A stretch of DNA of 64,000 bases from assembly GCF_040954645.1 (NCBI RefSeq), contig NC_092807.1:4712001-4776000 (forward strand), given 5' to 3'. How positions within the stretch are numbered: position 1 is the stretch's first letter; each line of letters starts with the position of its first letter. The notes under the pieces were generated by a model. It was not told where the DNA came from. It saw nothing but the letters and a program-made list of their open reading frames with translations, and did not search any database. Of this stretch, positions 10,941 to 22,188 are shown in pieces. The position numbers and the translations under genes are program-made. This DNA is from Diabrotica undecimpunctata. Taxonomy: Eukaryota; Arthropoda; Insecta; Coleoptera; Chrysomelidae.

Positions 10941-12272
10941 ATATTCCATAAAACGATAATCACAATAATTAGGGTTTTATTTTGATCGTATTATTCGTGA
11001 TCTATTTACTAATTGATGTATGTAATTATAGACGTATGCTATGGAATCCTTAATCAAAATACTTACTTAAAATTATTACATTAAAAAATTGAAAAATATT
11101 TCCATAATAAATTGCTGACTGAAACGATTACTTTGTTCTCTTTCTTCTTTTATATTTCTATGTTAAATTGGTCTGTTTTTAAATGCCTCTTCGCTTTATT
11201 ATCCTCGATAAAAAAATAATGAGAGAAATATGTCTATTTTTCTTCTTGTTGTTTATATGTATAATTGGATAATAATCGGCCTGTTTTTTTTAAATTGTCT
11301 TCACAATATCTTTTCGTAGTTTTCGTTTAATAGAAACAAAATGTTTTGTCAAAAATGTTCAAAAAACAGTGTATATTAGAAAAAGCACACACTTATCAAA
11401 CACCACTCTGTATAAAATGTACTTTTTAAATACCATATGGTATAAACCTTCAGAATCCACGTAGAAAAATGTATATTATCTACCTGGAATTATCTAGGTT
11501 GAGGTAAAACCTCCTCGTTATTGGTATACAACATGCATTCAGCCTTGTGGATAATAACAAAGTAAATATCTTTGCCGACTCAAATGTCGATCATTTAAAC
11601 AATTGTAAGTGAGCTAAAATTTTCTAAAAATTGGAAAGTTACAATCGATAAGATTGTAAGTAAAAGAAAAGTGGAGCGAAGTTTTATCTTAAAAGTAGAA
11701 GACTCTGGTTCTACAATAAAAATGATCTGGTCCTTCACGAGAATTTAAATTCCTTAATGACAATGTCACTGTCACGAATACTCACTAACTTCTCCTAATT
11801 GTCTATTATAACATAAAATGCCAAATAAGTAATAACATTGACACTGCGATTTTTTAAAAATACAAATCACACACTACAAGTGAAGAACAGGGTCATAAGA
11901 CGTAGGTATGTGATTAATATTTAAAACAGAACAAAGAAGTTTGTCGAAAAATATATTATTTTAGACAATAGTATAGGTACAAAATTAAAGTTGATATGTT
12001 TGTAGTAAACAGCTTATTTCCATGAAATCTTTCTTTTTCGTTATTTACACAAGGTAAACAAGGATTCGATTTAATTACATTAAATAGATGTAATAAACAT
12101 ATTATATTTTAACTGATCTAATACATGTTTGGTGTTTGTAGTCAAGGTGATTTTGATGTTATCTGAGGTTACATATTTGCCTCTTATTTCTTCAATCAAA
12201 ATGTGATTTCACCGTCAAAGGAAGAGAACAGTTTCTGTTGGTTGACAAAGATTATTTTTGTATTAACACGTT
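10941..12272. other. AT-rich spacer, nothing recognised
   Basis: A 1.3 kb AT-rich stretch with many short A/T runs. No coding similarity, terminal repeat or RNA gene could be supported on either strand. Confidence 0.6.
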
Positions 12273-12400
12273 CAAGCCGGAGCGACACAGGGGGGGTCGC
12301 TAACAGTTTGTCCGTAACAGCGGAGCGACCCACCGGTGGGTCGACAGATCTTTAGCTCCTACAGACGATGCGATCCACCGGTTTGTCGCGAGAATCGTAT
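12273..12400. repeat. GC-rich palindromic repeat, possible piggyBac-type end
   Basis: A sharply GC-rich island begins TTAACACGTTCAAGCCGGAG and carries three related GGAGCGACC/GCGATCC units. The central one contains a perfect 18-bp palindrome (12326-12343, half-site CGACCCACC). A TTAA followed by a CACGTTCA-like terminus is common in piggyBac-type elements. No matching inverted end was found downstream, so this may be a single orphan terminus. Confidence 0.4.
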
Positions 12401-12659
12401 AATAAAAAAAATAATTATGACGAAAATTTCAAATATACATCTATTTTAAAAATTTAAAGTTGTAATATTATATATCTATCAATATTGATAATGCTAGCAT
12501 AGTTTTTCAATACAGAATAAATTATTTCACAAAAATACAACAAACCAGTTTGAATGAAATTTTATTACAATTTTATATTAGATGCCATAAAAAATTGAAA
12601 ATACTTAAAAATTATTATTAATTATGGATAATATTAAAAGAATCTAGACATAAATAAGG

Positions 12660-13385
12660 TTTATTTTCACAAGTATCACAAAAGGTTGGTACTATTTCTG
12701 TTTTTCGATCTGCTTGGAGTTTTTCATCACTTTAAAGAATTCGCTAGGGCGAGAACTGCGGAAATCCTAACCGAGCTTTATGTGGGCTTTCTATGCATAA
12801 TGAATCCTACTCATCCATTTGAAGTGTCTTCACCTCTAAAATGAAATACTTGTCCTAATTTAAGAGTAATTTAGGCTTCTCGTCTTTACCTTATTTCACT
12901 GAAGCCGATGATGTCTTATTTTATGTTTTTCAGATCTTCCTTCAGTTTCATCATCTTCTGGTATAATATAAGAGTTCTAACACTGTATGAAGCGATATGC
13001 ATTTGTCGCTCTTTGTAGTAGCCTGATTTTTTCTGGGGATTCTTAGCACCCTCTGCTCCAAATCTATTCCAACCATTACCTTGGTTGAGGGTGTTGGAGC
13101 CGCCGGAGACTGAGGGCCGTTCAGTAGTTTCGTCTTTCATGGAAAATAACTTTTGGGGTTTTAACCCATTAAACGCCACGCTTTTAGTTGTTGGCCACGC
13201 GAGTTGGTTTGGAAGTGGGAGAGGAAAGGGTGGAGATGAGAATGCTTTGGGTTTGGACATGGTTTCTCCGGGGATGGGATGCTGAGGAAATCCATGAACT
13301 CGCGTGGGCAGGTGTGCTATTCCTGAAGTAGATCTATCCCCTGCCGGGATGGCAGAGAAGTATCCACCCGCTACCCCTACTCAAT
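12660..13385 (-). mobile_element. LINE 5' end with start of APE endonuclease, minus strand
   Basis: Read on the - strand, a GC-rich leader (about 13385-13261) precedes an open stretch from 13260 to 12916 that ends HIASYSVRTLILYQKMMKLKEDLKNIK. This matches the opening of LINE apurinic endonucleases (the TWNVRTL motif). Past a stop it continues DIIGFSEIR, covering the catalytic Glu region, then a decayed VGFIMHRK. The element is lost downstream of about 12660. The N-terminal 80 residues are low-complexity (Pro/Ser/Gly) with no recognised domain. Confidence 0.65.
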
Positions 13386-14532
13386 AACAAATGCTTAATT
13401 ATAATCCGCAGAGAAGAAGCTACTCAAAAACAAACATAATAGCGTATAGAGGTCAAAGAGAAGAAATACCTCTTCCTAGACTTTAATAAAGAAACATTTT
13501 TTAAATTTGTAAAGCTACTTGATAGGTAGCGAAATAATTTTAAATCTTTTACTGTAAATAATCTGAGAGATATAATCTTTATTATATATACTGTATACTT
13601 TATTATATATGTTATATATAGTTAGGGTAATCTTATATATTAAAACAGCTAATATTATAAAAGAAAATTATCTATAGGGGCACACAGCAAATACTTGTAA
13701 GTCAAAATATTATCACAAAAAACGTTTTCATTGTAAACATAGATTATTGAATTAAGGGGTAATATATAAAAAATATTCCTCAGATAGTACCAGCGCAATT
13801 GCGTTTCAGTTTTCAAGTAACTTTTTACTTTTCACATTTTTTATCTATACATTAAAACCCATTACTTCTATTAGCACTAGCGGTTGCAGAATCTTACCAT
13901 GAATTTTTGCAATCAAAAACTCCGGTAAAAACAGCATTCCGCTGATATAAATGTTGTTGTGTAATGGATGTAGAAAAAAGATCAATGAGATCATTGCAAG
14001 GTTTATTGTACTAGTGCAGTCAACTCTTATGTAACTAAAGAATTTTGTAACCTTCGTCGGTTTTATGTATTTACTTATATTGTTGATGTAAACTTTTCAA
14101 CTTGACAGTGGAAATAGTTTTTTAGATGTTAGAAAATAGAAAACTTTTATGATGTCGCTATAACTTCTTTTTATTTCTGCTTGCATACTCAAAGTTTTTA
14201 CAAATTCTAAGAGATCTATGTCCAGCAGTAAAAGAGTTTGGTCTGATGTCGGTGGCAATGGGATCTACAACAATTTCGTCTTTGGTATTAATTTTGATAC
14301 TTTGACGGAAAATTTTAATTTTTTGAACATTTATAAAAAATAGATTATTAAAAATATTTTTGTTGATTTATATTATTTGTACACTGCTGTAAACATTATT
14401 GTATTCAACATTTACATTATGTATAAAATATTTATTAATTCATGAAATTGCTGTACACACGGTAAATTTTTCTATTGGTGAAAAAAGTATCACTTTAGGC
14501 ACCCATTTCATAAAGTATCATTTTATGTATAT
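13386..14532. other. AT-rich spacer, nothing recognised
   Basis: About 1.1 kb of AT-rich DNA with a TATATA-rich patch near 13570-13640. No coding region, terminal repeat or RNA gene could be supported. Confidence 0.6.
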
Positions 14533-16440
14533 TGTTACGATAAGTATATGATTCATATTTACCTGTAAACATTATATTTCTAATTCTCTTCCTTTCAAGT
14601 CTTTTCTAGATCATACACCAGCCGGCAGAAACCCCAGGTAGTATCTGACGGGTCTCCTGCGATTCGAAGTTTCCAGAAGCAGTTGGAATGAAAAACCAGT
14701 CCGGGTGACCTTCTCGTCTGTTCGAAGGGAATCGCCGGAATTCTAGTCTAACGGTTGTTTAGTATAAATATAGATTCATGGAGAAATCCAGGTACAATTA
14801 GGAACTGGAGTAGAAAAGTTCGTCCATACTATTATAGTTGCTGACATCGAAGAGGATGTTATATTGGGAATGGATATAACGAATATGCATAGATTCCAAT
14901 TGGATTTTAAGAATAAGGTAATAAAAGTTGGTAACGAGGAGATATTTCTTTATCCACATGATGACAACATTGTGCAAGCAGTCGTTAAAGAAGATACAGT
15001 CGTGCCTGCGAGAAGTGAAACGATCATAGTAGCGCGGTTACAGGGAATTGTAAACGAAGGTACACCTATTATGATGGAGCCTTGGAACCATGACGACGAG
15101 GTTGGCAGAGGAATTATAATTGGAAAGAAATACCTGTGAGACTTATCAATGTCAATGACTACCCAGTGACCATCAAGAAAGAGACAAAAGTAGGAACTTG
15201 TGTACCTGTGACATCCATAATCCGTCAGACGACAACATCCGATAATTCCAACGACAAATTCGACCAAATGATTGCAGTTGCTGGACAGTCTCTAAATCAG
15301 ATGGAGAAAAGGAAATTAAGGGAATTTCTTCGGCAGTATCGTGATATCTTCGTACCGAAAGGAGGAAAGACAGGAAAACTACCGTTGTTAAGCATAAAAT
15401 TGATACTGGTAATGCTAAGTCAATTCGCCAAACAGCTCGACGATTACCACAGGCGAAAAGAGAGGAAGCTGAAACAATTGTTTAGGAAATGAAGAAAGAT
15501 GGGGTGATAGAACATTCTACGAGCCCATGGGTCTATCCGGTGGTCCTGGTTAAGAAGAAAGACGGAACGACGAGGTTCTGTGTGGATTACAGTTTGCTGA
15601 ACAACGTTACCAAGAAAGATAGTTATCCTCTGCCTCGGATCGACGACACATGGGACACATCGGCTGGAAGTAAATTGTTTTCTACTTTGGATTTAAAGTC
15701 TGGATACTGGCAGGTAGAAATGGACCCAGTAGATAAAGAAAAGACAGCCTTCACCACAGGATCTGGATTGTGGCAATTTAACGTTATGCCATTTGGACTC
15801 TGTAATGCTCCTGCGACATTTGAGAGGCTGATGGAAAATGTGTTGAGAGGGTTATCTTGGAAAACATGCCTGGTTTATCTAGATGACATAATTGTCTTGG
15901 GAGAGACATTTGAAGAACATCTGAAGAATTTAGTAAACGTTTTTAATCGACTTAATGCTGCCCAATTGATGTTAAACCCTATGAAGTGCCAGCTATTTCC
16001 AGGTAAAGTCAATTATCTGGGTCATATAGTCAGTAAAGAAGGAGTGGCCGTGGATAAGGGGAAAATCGATTCCATTAAGGAATGGCCAGAACCAACGGAC
16101 AACCATCAAGCAAGAAGTTTTCTTGGACTATATACTTACTACCGGAGGTTTATTAATAAGTTTCCAGATATCGCTAAGCCATTAACGCGACTTACAGAGG
16201 AAGCAAAAGATTACCGCTGGGATACAGACTGCCAAAATGCCTTTGAGACCTTAAAAAAGCATTTAATCATAGCACCATTTTAGGATATTCACTGCCAGAA
16301 GAAGAGTTCATCTTATGATATAAATTAAAGTAGTTGTGTTCTAGTTCTTAGTGAAAAGTGTAAAACTGTAATAAATATATAAAGATTCTAATAAACTCGT
16401 AAGTGTTATAAATGTAGAACCTTTGATAATAAATAAAGAA
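14533..16440 (+). mobile_element. Gypsy LTR retrotransposon remnant
   Basis: The left part (14533 to about 14775) looks like the U3 region of an LTR: it begins TGTTACGATAAG and has a TATA box at 14763-14770. Pol coding follows directly. From about 16290 to 16440 there is sequence resembling an LTR R-U5 with AATAAA signals. Gag, RNase H and integrase are missing, so the element has large deletions on both sides of the pol fragment. No target duplication was identified. Confidence 0.7.
14780..16282 (+). pseudogene. Gypsy pol fragment: protease end and reverse transcriptase
   Basis: Three consecutive frames cover one polyprotein region. 14864-15139 holds the end of the aspartic protease (VILGMDIT). 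15136-15492 is the spacer before RT, with RQYRDIFVPKGGKTGKLP. 15489-16282 is the RT, with VVLVKKKDGTTRFCVDYSLLN, DLKSGYWQVEMD, FNVMPFGLCNAPATFERLM, the active-site motif YLDDIIV, VNYLGHIVSKEGV and FLGLYTYYRRFINKF. The RT motif is intact, but frameshifts near 15130 and 15490 and a stop at 16281 break it before RNase H. The order and motifs are characteristic of Ty3/Gypsy. Confidence 0.9.
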
Positions 16441-16934
16441 AATAAATTAGATTAATCAAAATACTGCAGTATTATAATCTATAAATATAATAGCTAAATT
16501 GCTAATTTCGGCATCTTGGTCGAAAATAAACATTTTTAAAAAAACATCTCGTACGCATTGTTTAAAATATAATTTCCATATCAGTCCAATTAATTCTGGA
16601 ATTTTTTATGTTGCTTATCTTACAGTTTTTGTTTGTAAACGCGAAATTAGCATACACTAAAGACATTTATAACATAATTCTACATAATATATAAATATGA
16701 GTATAAGTAAACGTAGTCAAAATGTTTAAAATATTTACTGGAGTTTTTATCGCTAAAGTAAAAAGTAAATTTACAGAAAAAAATATAATAAAAGAAAAGA
16801 CTTTTTAAAATATATCTATAAAGTCTCTTTTTATGCGATTTTAAAGTTGCACGGTTTGTATTTTATCCAAAAATTTATCAAAAAATTTCTATTATTAACT
16901 ATTATAATTAAATATTAACTATGCACATCAGGAT
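16441..16934. other. AT-rich spacer, nothing recognised
   Basis: About 0.5 kb of AT-rich sequence between the Gypsy remnant and the Tigger element. No feature could be supported. Confidence 0.5.
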
Positions 16935-17283
16935 GTCAGTAAAATGAGCGTTTGCAATTCGGGGATTCCCTTGTTACGTGATGTCCTTATTACATGATTG
17001 CGAGTTTCGAATTGATAGGTATAACCTGTTATTGTTTTAAAATAATTTCTCTTAAAGGTGCTTCGTTTTATAAGTTTTTTAGTATTTTTCTAATTCTAAG
17101 TTGCAATATAATAAGCAGCGCGGTTTTCGGATTGAAACGTTTTAAGTGAGTGTCGTAAAGTTTTATTTTTGATCTAAAGAGGTTTTTGCCATCTCAATAT
17201 TGTAAGTCTATTTTCTTTATTTCTTTTTTTAAGATTTTATTTGGACCAATGGAGAGAAAAAATATCAAAAACAATCAATTTCG

Positions 17284-17766
17284 TTGGAAACGAAAATTGC
17301 AATTTTAGATCGCTTAGGAAAAGGAAAAGGATCTACGGCAATTGAAAATCATTTTAATTTAGACGAATTAAATGTAAGAGCAATTAAGAAGAATGAAGTT
17401 GCTGTAAGAAAACCTATAATTTCTAGTACAAAATTAATCGCTTTTTGGACTGAGGAATCAATTCAAAGAAGAATTCCTGTAAGTGGTTATTTAATTTAGG
17501 AAAAAGCTCTTCAGTTTTATGAGTTAATGAAATAGTCAGAGCCACCAACTTCCACTTTCCAAGCTGGTAAAGAATTTTCAGCTAGTAAAGGATAGCTAAA
17601 TGGGTTTATAAAAAGAAATGCACTTCATAATATCAAGATTACAGGAGAGAGTGCTACAGCAAATGAAGCAGCAGCAAAAATATTTCCACAGGAGCTAGCG
17701 AAAATTACTGAAGATGAGGACTATTGTGCCGATCAAGTGTTTAACGCTGATGAAACGATACTGTAT
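17284..17766 (+). pseudogene. Tigger transposase, part 1: DNA-binding region and first Asp
   Basis: Encodes the N-terminal half of a pogo/Tigger transposase: the CENP-B type helix-turn-helix region (KIAILDRLGKGKGSTAIENHF), then after stops the second DNA-binding domain (KGFIKRN/NIKITGESATANEAAA, about 17600-17675) and the start of the catalytic core, QVFNADET (about 17735-17760), which contains the first catalytic Asp. Stops at 17497-17499 and near 17535 and 17595 disrupt it. The frame runs into the inverted-repeat element one codon after the ILY that follows NADET. Confidence 0.85.
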
Positions 17767-20700
17767 TTAGCCCAGTCTGGTTATACAAAAATCATCGATT
17801 TCACGACAAAATGTTTCGCAGATATCTGAAGCTTCTAAGACATAGGTGGAGGTTACTAGATGACGAATAGATAAAAAGATACTCCTATTTTCACCTTGCG
17901 TTTTTTTTTAGCCAATAATTTATGGTCACAATTTGATTTTTTATCTATAAGTTTTTTCCCTTATAATTTAAATAAACAATATTTATACCATTTTTTTATA
18001 TCAAAAATATCTTTATTTTTTCTGGTTTTTTGAATTAAAATTGATAAATAATTTACGGAGATATTTGCAAAAAAGCAGTTTTTTTGCACTAATTTATAAA
18101 TTTATTTAATTTTTTTATTAACAAAACAAAATGTTATTAATACATTTCAACATTGAGGAATTACCGTCCTTTAAATTTTTGCGAAATTTCCCCCCGATCG
18201 GTCAAATAGTTTAAAAGTTATTCAATTTGTTTATCCCTGGGACTAATTATTTAAACCATTGAGCTTGCCCTATGAATGATGCTAGACACATTTAACAAAT
18301 TTCATAGGATTCTCTAAGACTTATACTATCTCAGAAGTTAAATGAATATTGAGTTTTCATCGAAATTATTTACAAAATAAACGTTTGAAAAAGGGGAATG
18401 TTTTTTACTTATAAACAATTATAATAACTTCTATATTTTTCAAGCTACAGACTTGTACGTACAACCATTAGATAGCTGGTAAAAAACTCACATTTAACAA
18501 AAAAATAAACCTTCTATGAACAATAGGAACGAAGTTAGCGACAATTTTTTTGTTAATTATATCACCATTGTTTATAAACATTAAGAAGTAAAATTTGCAC
18601 AAATTTTGAATGAAAATCTAAACTTTATATTGAATTTTATAGCTATAAAATTCATCCAATTTTTCGAAACTTAAAACCTTTCGAAACGAAGTTACTTTCG
18701 AAAGATCGACATAGGAAAGTGGAGGTGAAAGTGTTTTAGCTCCTCGCTGCAAAATTTAATATTATGGTTACGGATTTATCATTCAAAAGCTTCAACAGTT
18801 CTGTAGGAATTTCATCAGGTCCATTTGCTTTTCCATTTTTAGCGTTTCTTATTGCGTATTCTACTTCTTCTTTCAATATGTCTGGCCCAGTTGCATTTTA
18901 TTCTCTAGATCGACAATAAGATTTCCATCTTTGTCTTTAAGTTTACCTATTTGGAATTTCTTTATGCTTCCTGTTATCTCTTTTACTTTTTTGTGCATAT
19001 TGAACGCATCGTACTTTTTCTCATAGGTTTCCATTTCTTCACATTGTTCTTTAATCCACTCCTCATTGGCTTCTTTTATTCCCTTTTTTATGCGTTTATT
19101 TATTTCTTTGTATATGTCTGGGTAATTCTTCATCTTTCTTCTTTGTTCCATCAAGTCTAGTATATCTTGTGTCATCCACCCCTTATTCTTTGTTGTTGTT
19201 TTTGTAAGATGTTTCTTTCCTGCTGTTTGTATAGCTGTATTTATGTACTTTAATTTTTGGTTAACGTTGTTCGTATCGTTAATTTGTTGCTGCACTGAAC
19301 GAAGGTTTTCATTTATTTCTTCTCCTGTTTCTTGTCGTATATTTTTGTTTCTAAGTTTATTTAAATCTAGTGCCTTTCTGTGTGGTCTTCTAATCTTTTT
19401 TGGTCTCGCCTCTATCACAGTAACTACCGGGTTATGATCTGAGCCTATATCAGCTCCTGGGTACGTCTTAGTACATTTAACAGCTTTATGATACCTTCTT
19501 GCTATCATAATGTAGTCTATTTGATTTCTCACTATTTTTTCTTTTGTATGTTGTGGAGATGTCCATGTATATAACCGTCGAGGAGGTAATTTGAAAAAGG
19601 TATTTGTTATTACGAAGTCTTCACTTTGGCAAAATTGAATCAATCGATCTCCTCTGTCATTTCTGTTTCCAAGCCCATATTTTCCTACTTGTTCTCCTAC
19701 CTTACCTTGACCCACCTTGGCATTAAGATCGCCCATTAATATGTTAATGTATGGAAAAACTGACTTAATAAGTGAAGACAAACAACCTGCAACAAAAAGG
19801 TTCAGACCTGACAGTGAAGTCGAATAAATGATCCAAATTTTAACTTTTAAACCAATGTATGTAAAGAAAATAAAAAAAGTAAAGTTCAATAAACATTGCA
19901 AAATTTAATAAGGCCAGTGATGAAAAAATCGACTTATTTTATCAAAGCAGTAAGGCAGATTAGATTAATATTGTATATCATATTTGTAAGAAAAATAGAA
20001 TAAAAATCAATATTGTTAATTATAAAAATACAAATAATTATAATTAATATAAGGAATATAATAATATAATGTGTAAAAAATTACCTGAAATTTAATTTAT
20101 AAAATATATAAGTATTATTACATCATTGATATAAAATGAAAAAACATATGTTGATTTTCCGGGATGTTCCGAAATTTATGGGGGGTGAAAATTATGTCAT
20201 CATTATTAATACTTCGAGAGACTATTCGAGCAAATTAAAAAAAAGTAAGTATTTAGGGTGAATTTCAAATGGACTCAATTTTTCCGAGTTTTCCCATATT
20301 TTCCGTCAGTGAAAACTATGTAGTTATTCATATTTCGACGAGCTACCACAGAATAAAAAAAGAGGCTTGCAGCTGCAAAGGAAGCCGAGATAATGTAAAT
20401 TTTTCCTACGTGTTGCAATTTGAATTTCCGATGCCGAAAAAAAAACGGAGGTGAAACTGATATCCTCTCCACTTTCCTATGTCGATCTTTCGAAAGTACC
20501 GTCGTTTCGAAAAATTAGATAAATTTTGTAGCTATAAGTTTCAATATAAAGTTTAGATTTTCATTCAAAATTTGTGCAAATTTTACTTCTTAATGTTTAT
20601 AAACAATGGAGATATGATATTTTTAAAAATAGTCACTAACTTCGTTCCTTCGTTTTTTATTTTTTAATGTGAGCTTTTTTACCATCTATCCAATGGTTGT

Positions 20701-21381
20701 ACGTACAAGTCTGTAGCTTGAAAAATATAGAAGTTATTACAATTGTTTATAAGTAAAAAACATACCCCTTTTTCAAACGTTTATTTTGTAAATAATTTCG
20801 ATGAAAACTCAATATGCATTTAACTTCTGAGATAGTCTAAGTCTTAAAGAATCCTATGAAATTTGCTGAATGTGTCTAGCATCATGCATAGGGCAAGCTC
20901 AATAGTTTAAATAATTAGCCTCATGGATAAACAAATTAAATAACTCATAAAATATTTGACTGATCGGGGGGAAATTTTGCACAAATCTAAAAGATGATAA
21001 TTCCTTGATGTTTAAATGTATTAATATCATTTTATTTTGTTAATAAAAAAATTAATAAAATTTATAAATTAGTGCAAAAAAACTGCTTTTTTGCAAATAT
21101 CTCCGTAAATTATTTATCAATTTTAATTAAAAGAACGGGAAAATAAAGATATTCTTGACGTTAAAAAATGACATAAATATTGTTTATTTAAAATATAAGG
21201 GAAAAAATTTATAGACAAAAAATCAAATTGTGACCATAAATTATTGCTTAAAAAAAACGCAAGGTAAAACTAGGAGTATCTTTTCATCTATTCATCATCT
21301 AGTATCCCCTACCTATGTCTTAAAAGCTTCAGATATCTGCGAAACATTTTTTCACCTTTTTTTTTAACCAGACTGGGCTAA
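17767..21381. mobile_element. Long inverted-repeat (foldback-like) element, 3.6 kb
   Basis: The outer ends are exact inverted copies: TTAGCCCAGTCTGGTTA at 17767 and its reverse complement ending at 21381. Arms of about 0.9-1.0 kb (17767 to about 18725, and about 20470 to 21381) pair over their whole length at roughly 90% or better by eye, with small indels. Examples are the GCAGATATCTGAAGCTT segments and the CTTTCGAAAGATCGACATAGG segments at the inner ends. The centre holds a minus-strand LINE fragment and about 0.7 kb of unrecognised sequence. No transposase is encoded, so it is non-autonomous. No target duplication could be assigned. Confidence 0.85.
18750..19750 (-). mobile_element. LINE fragment (endonuclease end to RT start) inside the inverted-repeat element
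   Basis: On the - strand this encodes the last third of a LINE endonuclease (ILMGDLNAKVGQ, YTWTSPQHTKEKIVRNQIDYI and GSDHNPVV, containing the Asp/Asn, Ser-Pro and Asp-His active-site regions), the linker (WMTQDILDLMEQRRKM, YDAFNMHKKVKEITG), and, after a frameshift near 18880, the first part of the RT (NAKNGKANGPDEIPTELL). It is cut at both ends, with no tail and no target duplication. It sits between the two inverted-repeat arms. Confidence 0.85.
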
Positions 21382-22188
21382 TTGGAAAAAAACTGCCTAA
21401 AAGTTCTTACATCGCAAAAGATGAAAAAACTGCAAGTGGACATAGAGTAAGTAAAGATCGAGTAACATTATTACTTTATAGCAATGCATCAGGAGATCGG
21501 ATGTTGAAACCGCTTTTAGTAAATAAATCTCTTAGACCACGTGCTTTAAAAGGCAAATAATTAAAACAGCTGCCAGTGTATTGTATGGCTAACAAGAAAG
21601 CCTGGGTAACAATTGCTATTTTTACAGAATGGTTCAATAATTGCTTCGTGCCAGAAGTAGAAGCCTATATGAAGGAAAAAGCTATCGATTTTAAAGTTTT
21701 ATTAATTATTGACAATGGAGCAGGCCATCCACACTTAGAACATCCAAACGTTCAAATAGTATTTCTTCCGCCCAATACAACAAGCCATTAAATCAAGGCA
21801 TAACAGTTTACAACGTTTGAAAAATATTACATAGACACAACTTACAAATTCATCGTGAATAAACTAGAAAATGAGCCCTTAACAGTAAAAGATGTGTGGA
21901 AGCAATTTTCTATTTTTGATTGTTTGATTCATGTTATATCCGCTCAAATAAGACCAAGAACTTTAAATGCCTGTTGGAAAAAGGTTTGGCCAGCATGTGT
22001 AATAAGCAATGCAACCATTCAAACAAAGACATTATCACATGAAATAATTAATTTTGTTCATAAAATTGGCGGAGATGGTTTTAATACATTCAACCACGAT
22101 GATACAGATGAATTGCTTGTGGATGATGAATTAAGTGACTATGATATAATTAATCATAGTCATCATCAATCGTCTAGAAGATGATAAT
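21382..22188 (+). pseudogene. Tigger transposase, part 2: catalytic core
   Basis: The transposase resumes exactly where part 1 stops: WKKLPKSSYIAKDEKTASGH, apart from a one-base expansion of an A run at about 21386-21392. It continues SKDRVTLLLYSNASGD, MANKKAWVTIAIFTEWFNNCF, LLIIDNGAGHP (second catalytic Asp, about 21710), and VQIVFLPPNTTSH. A stop falls at 21789-21791, in the place where this family normally continues with its third acidic residue. The 21855-22184 stretch is the C-terminal region (DVWKQFSIFDCLIHV, LNACWKKVWPACV). The LINE at 22189 then interrupts it. Confidence 0.9.

Noticed and set aside
13085..13285. Open frame on the plus strand opposite the LINE 5' region
   Set aside because: It is the shadow of the minus-strand LINE leader and N-terminus, with no similarity of its own.
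20269..20454. 61-codon frame ending in a basic PKKKRR motif
   Set aside because: It looks like a nuclear localisation signal only by chance; it lies in the unrecognised centre and inner arm of the inverted-repeat element.
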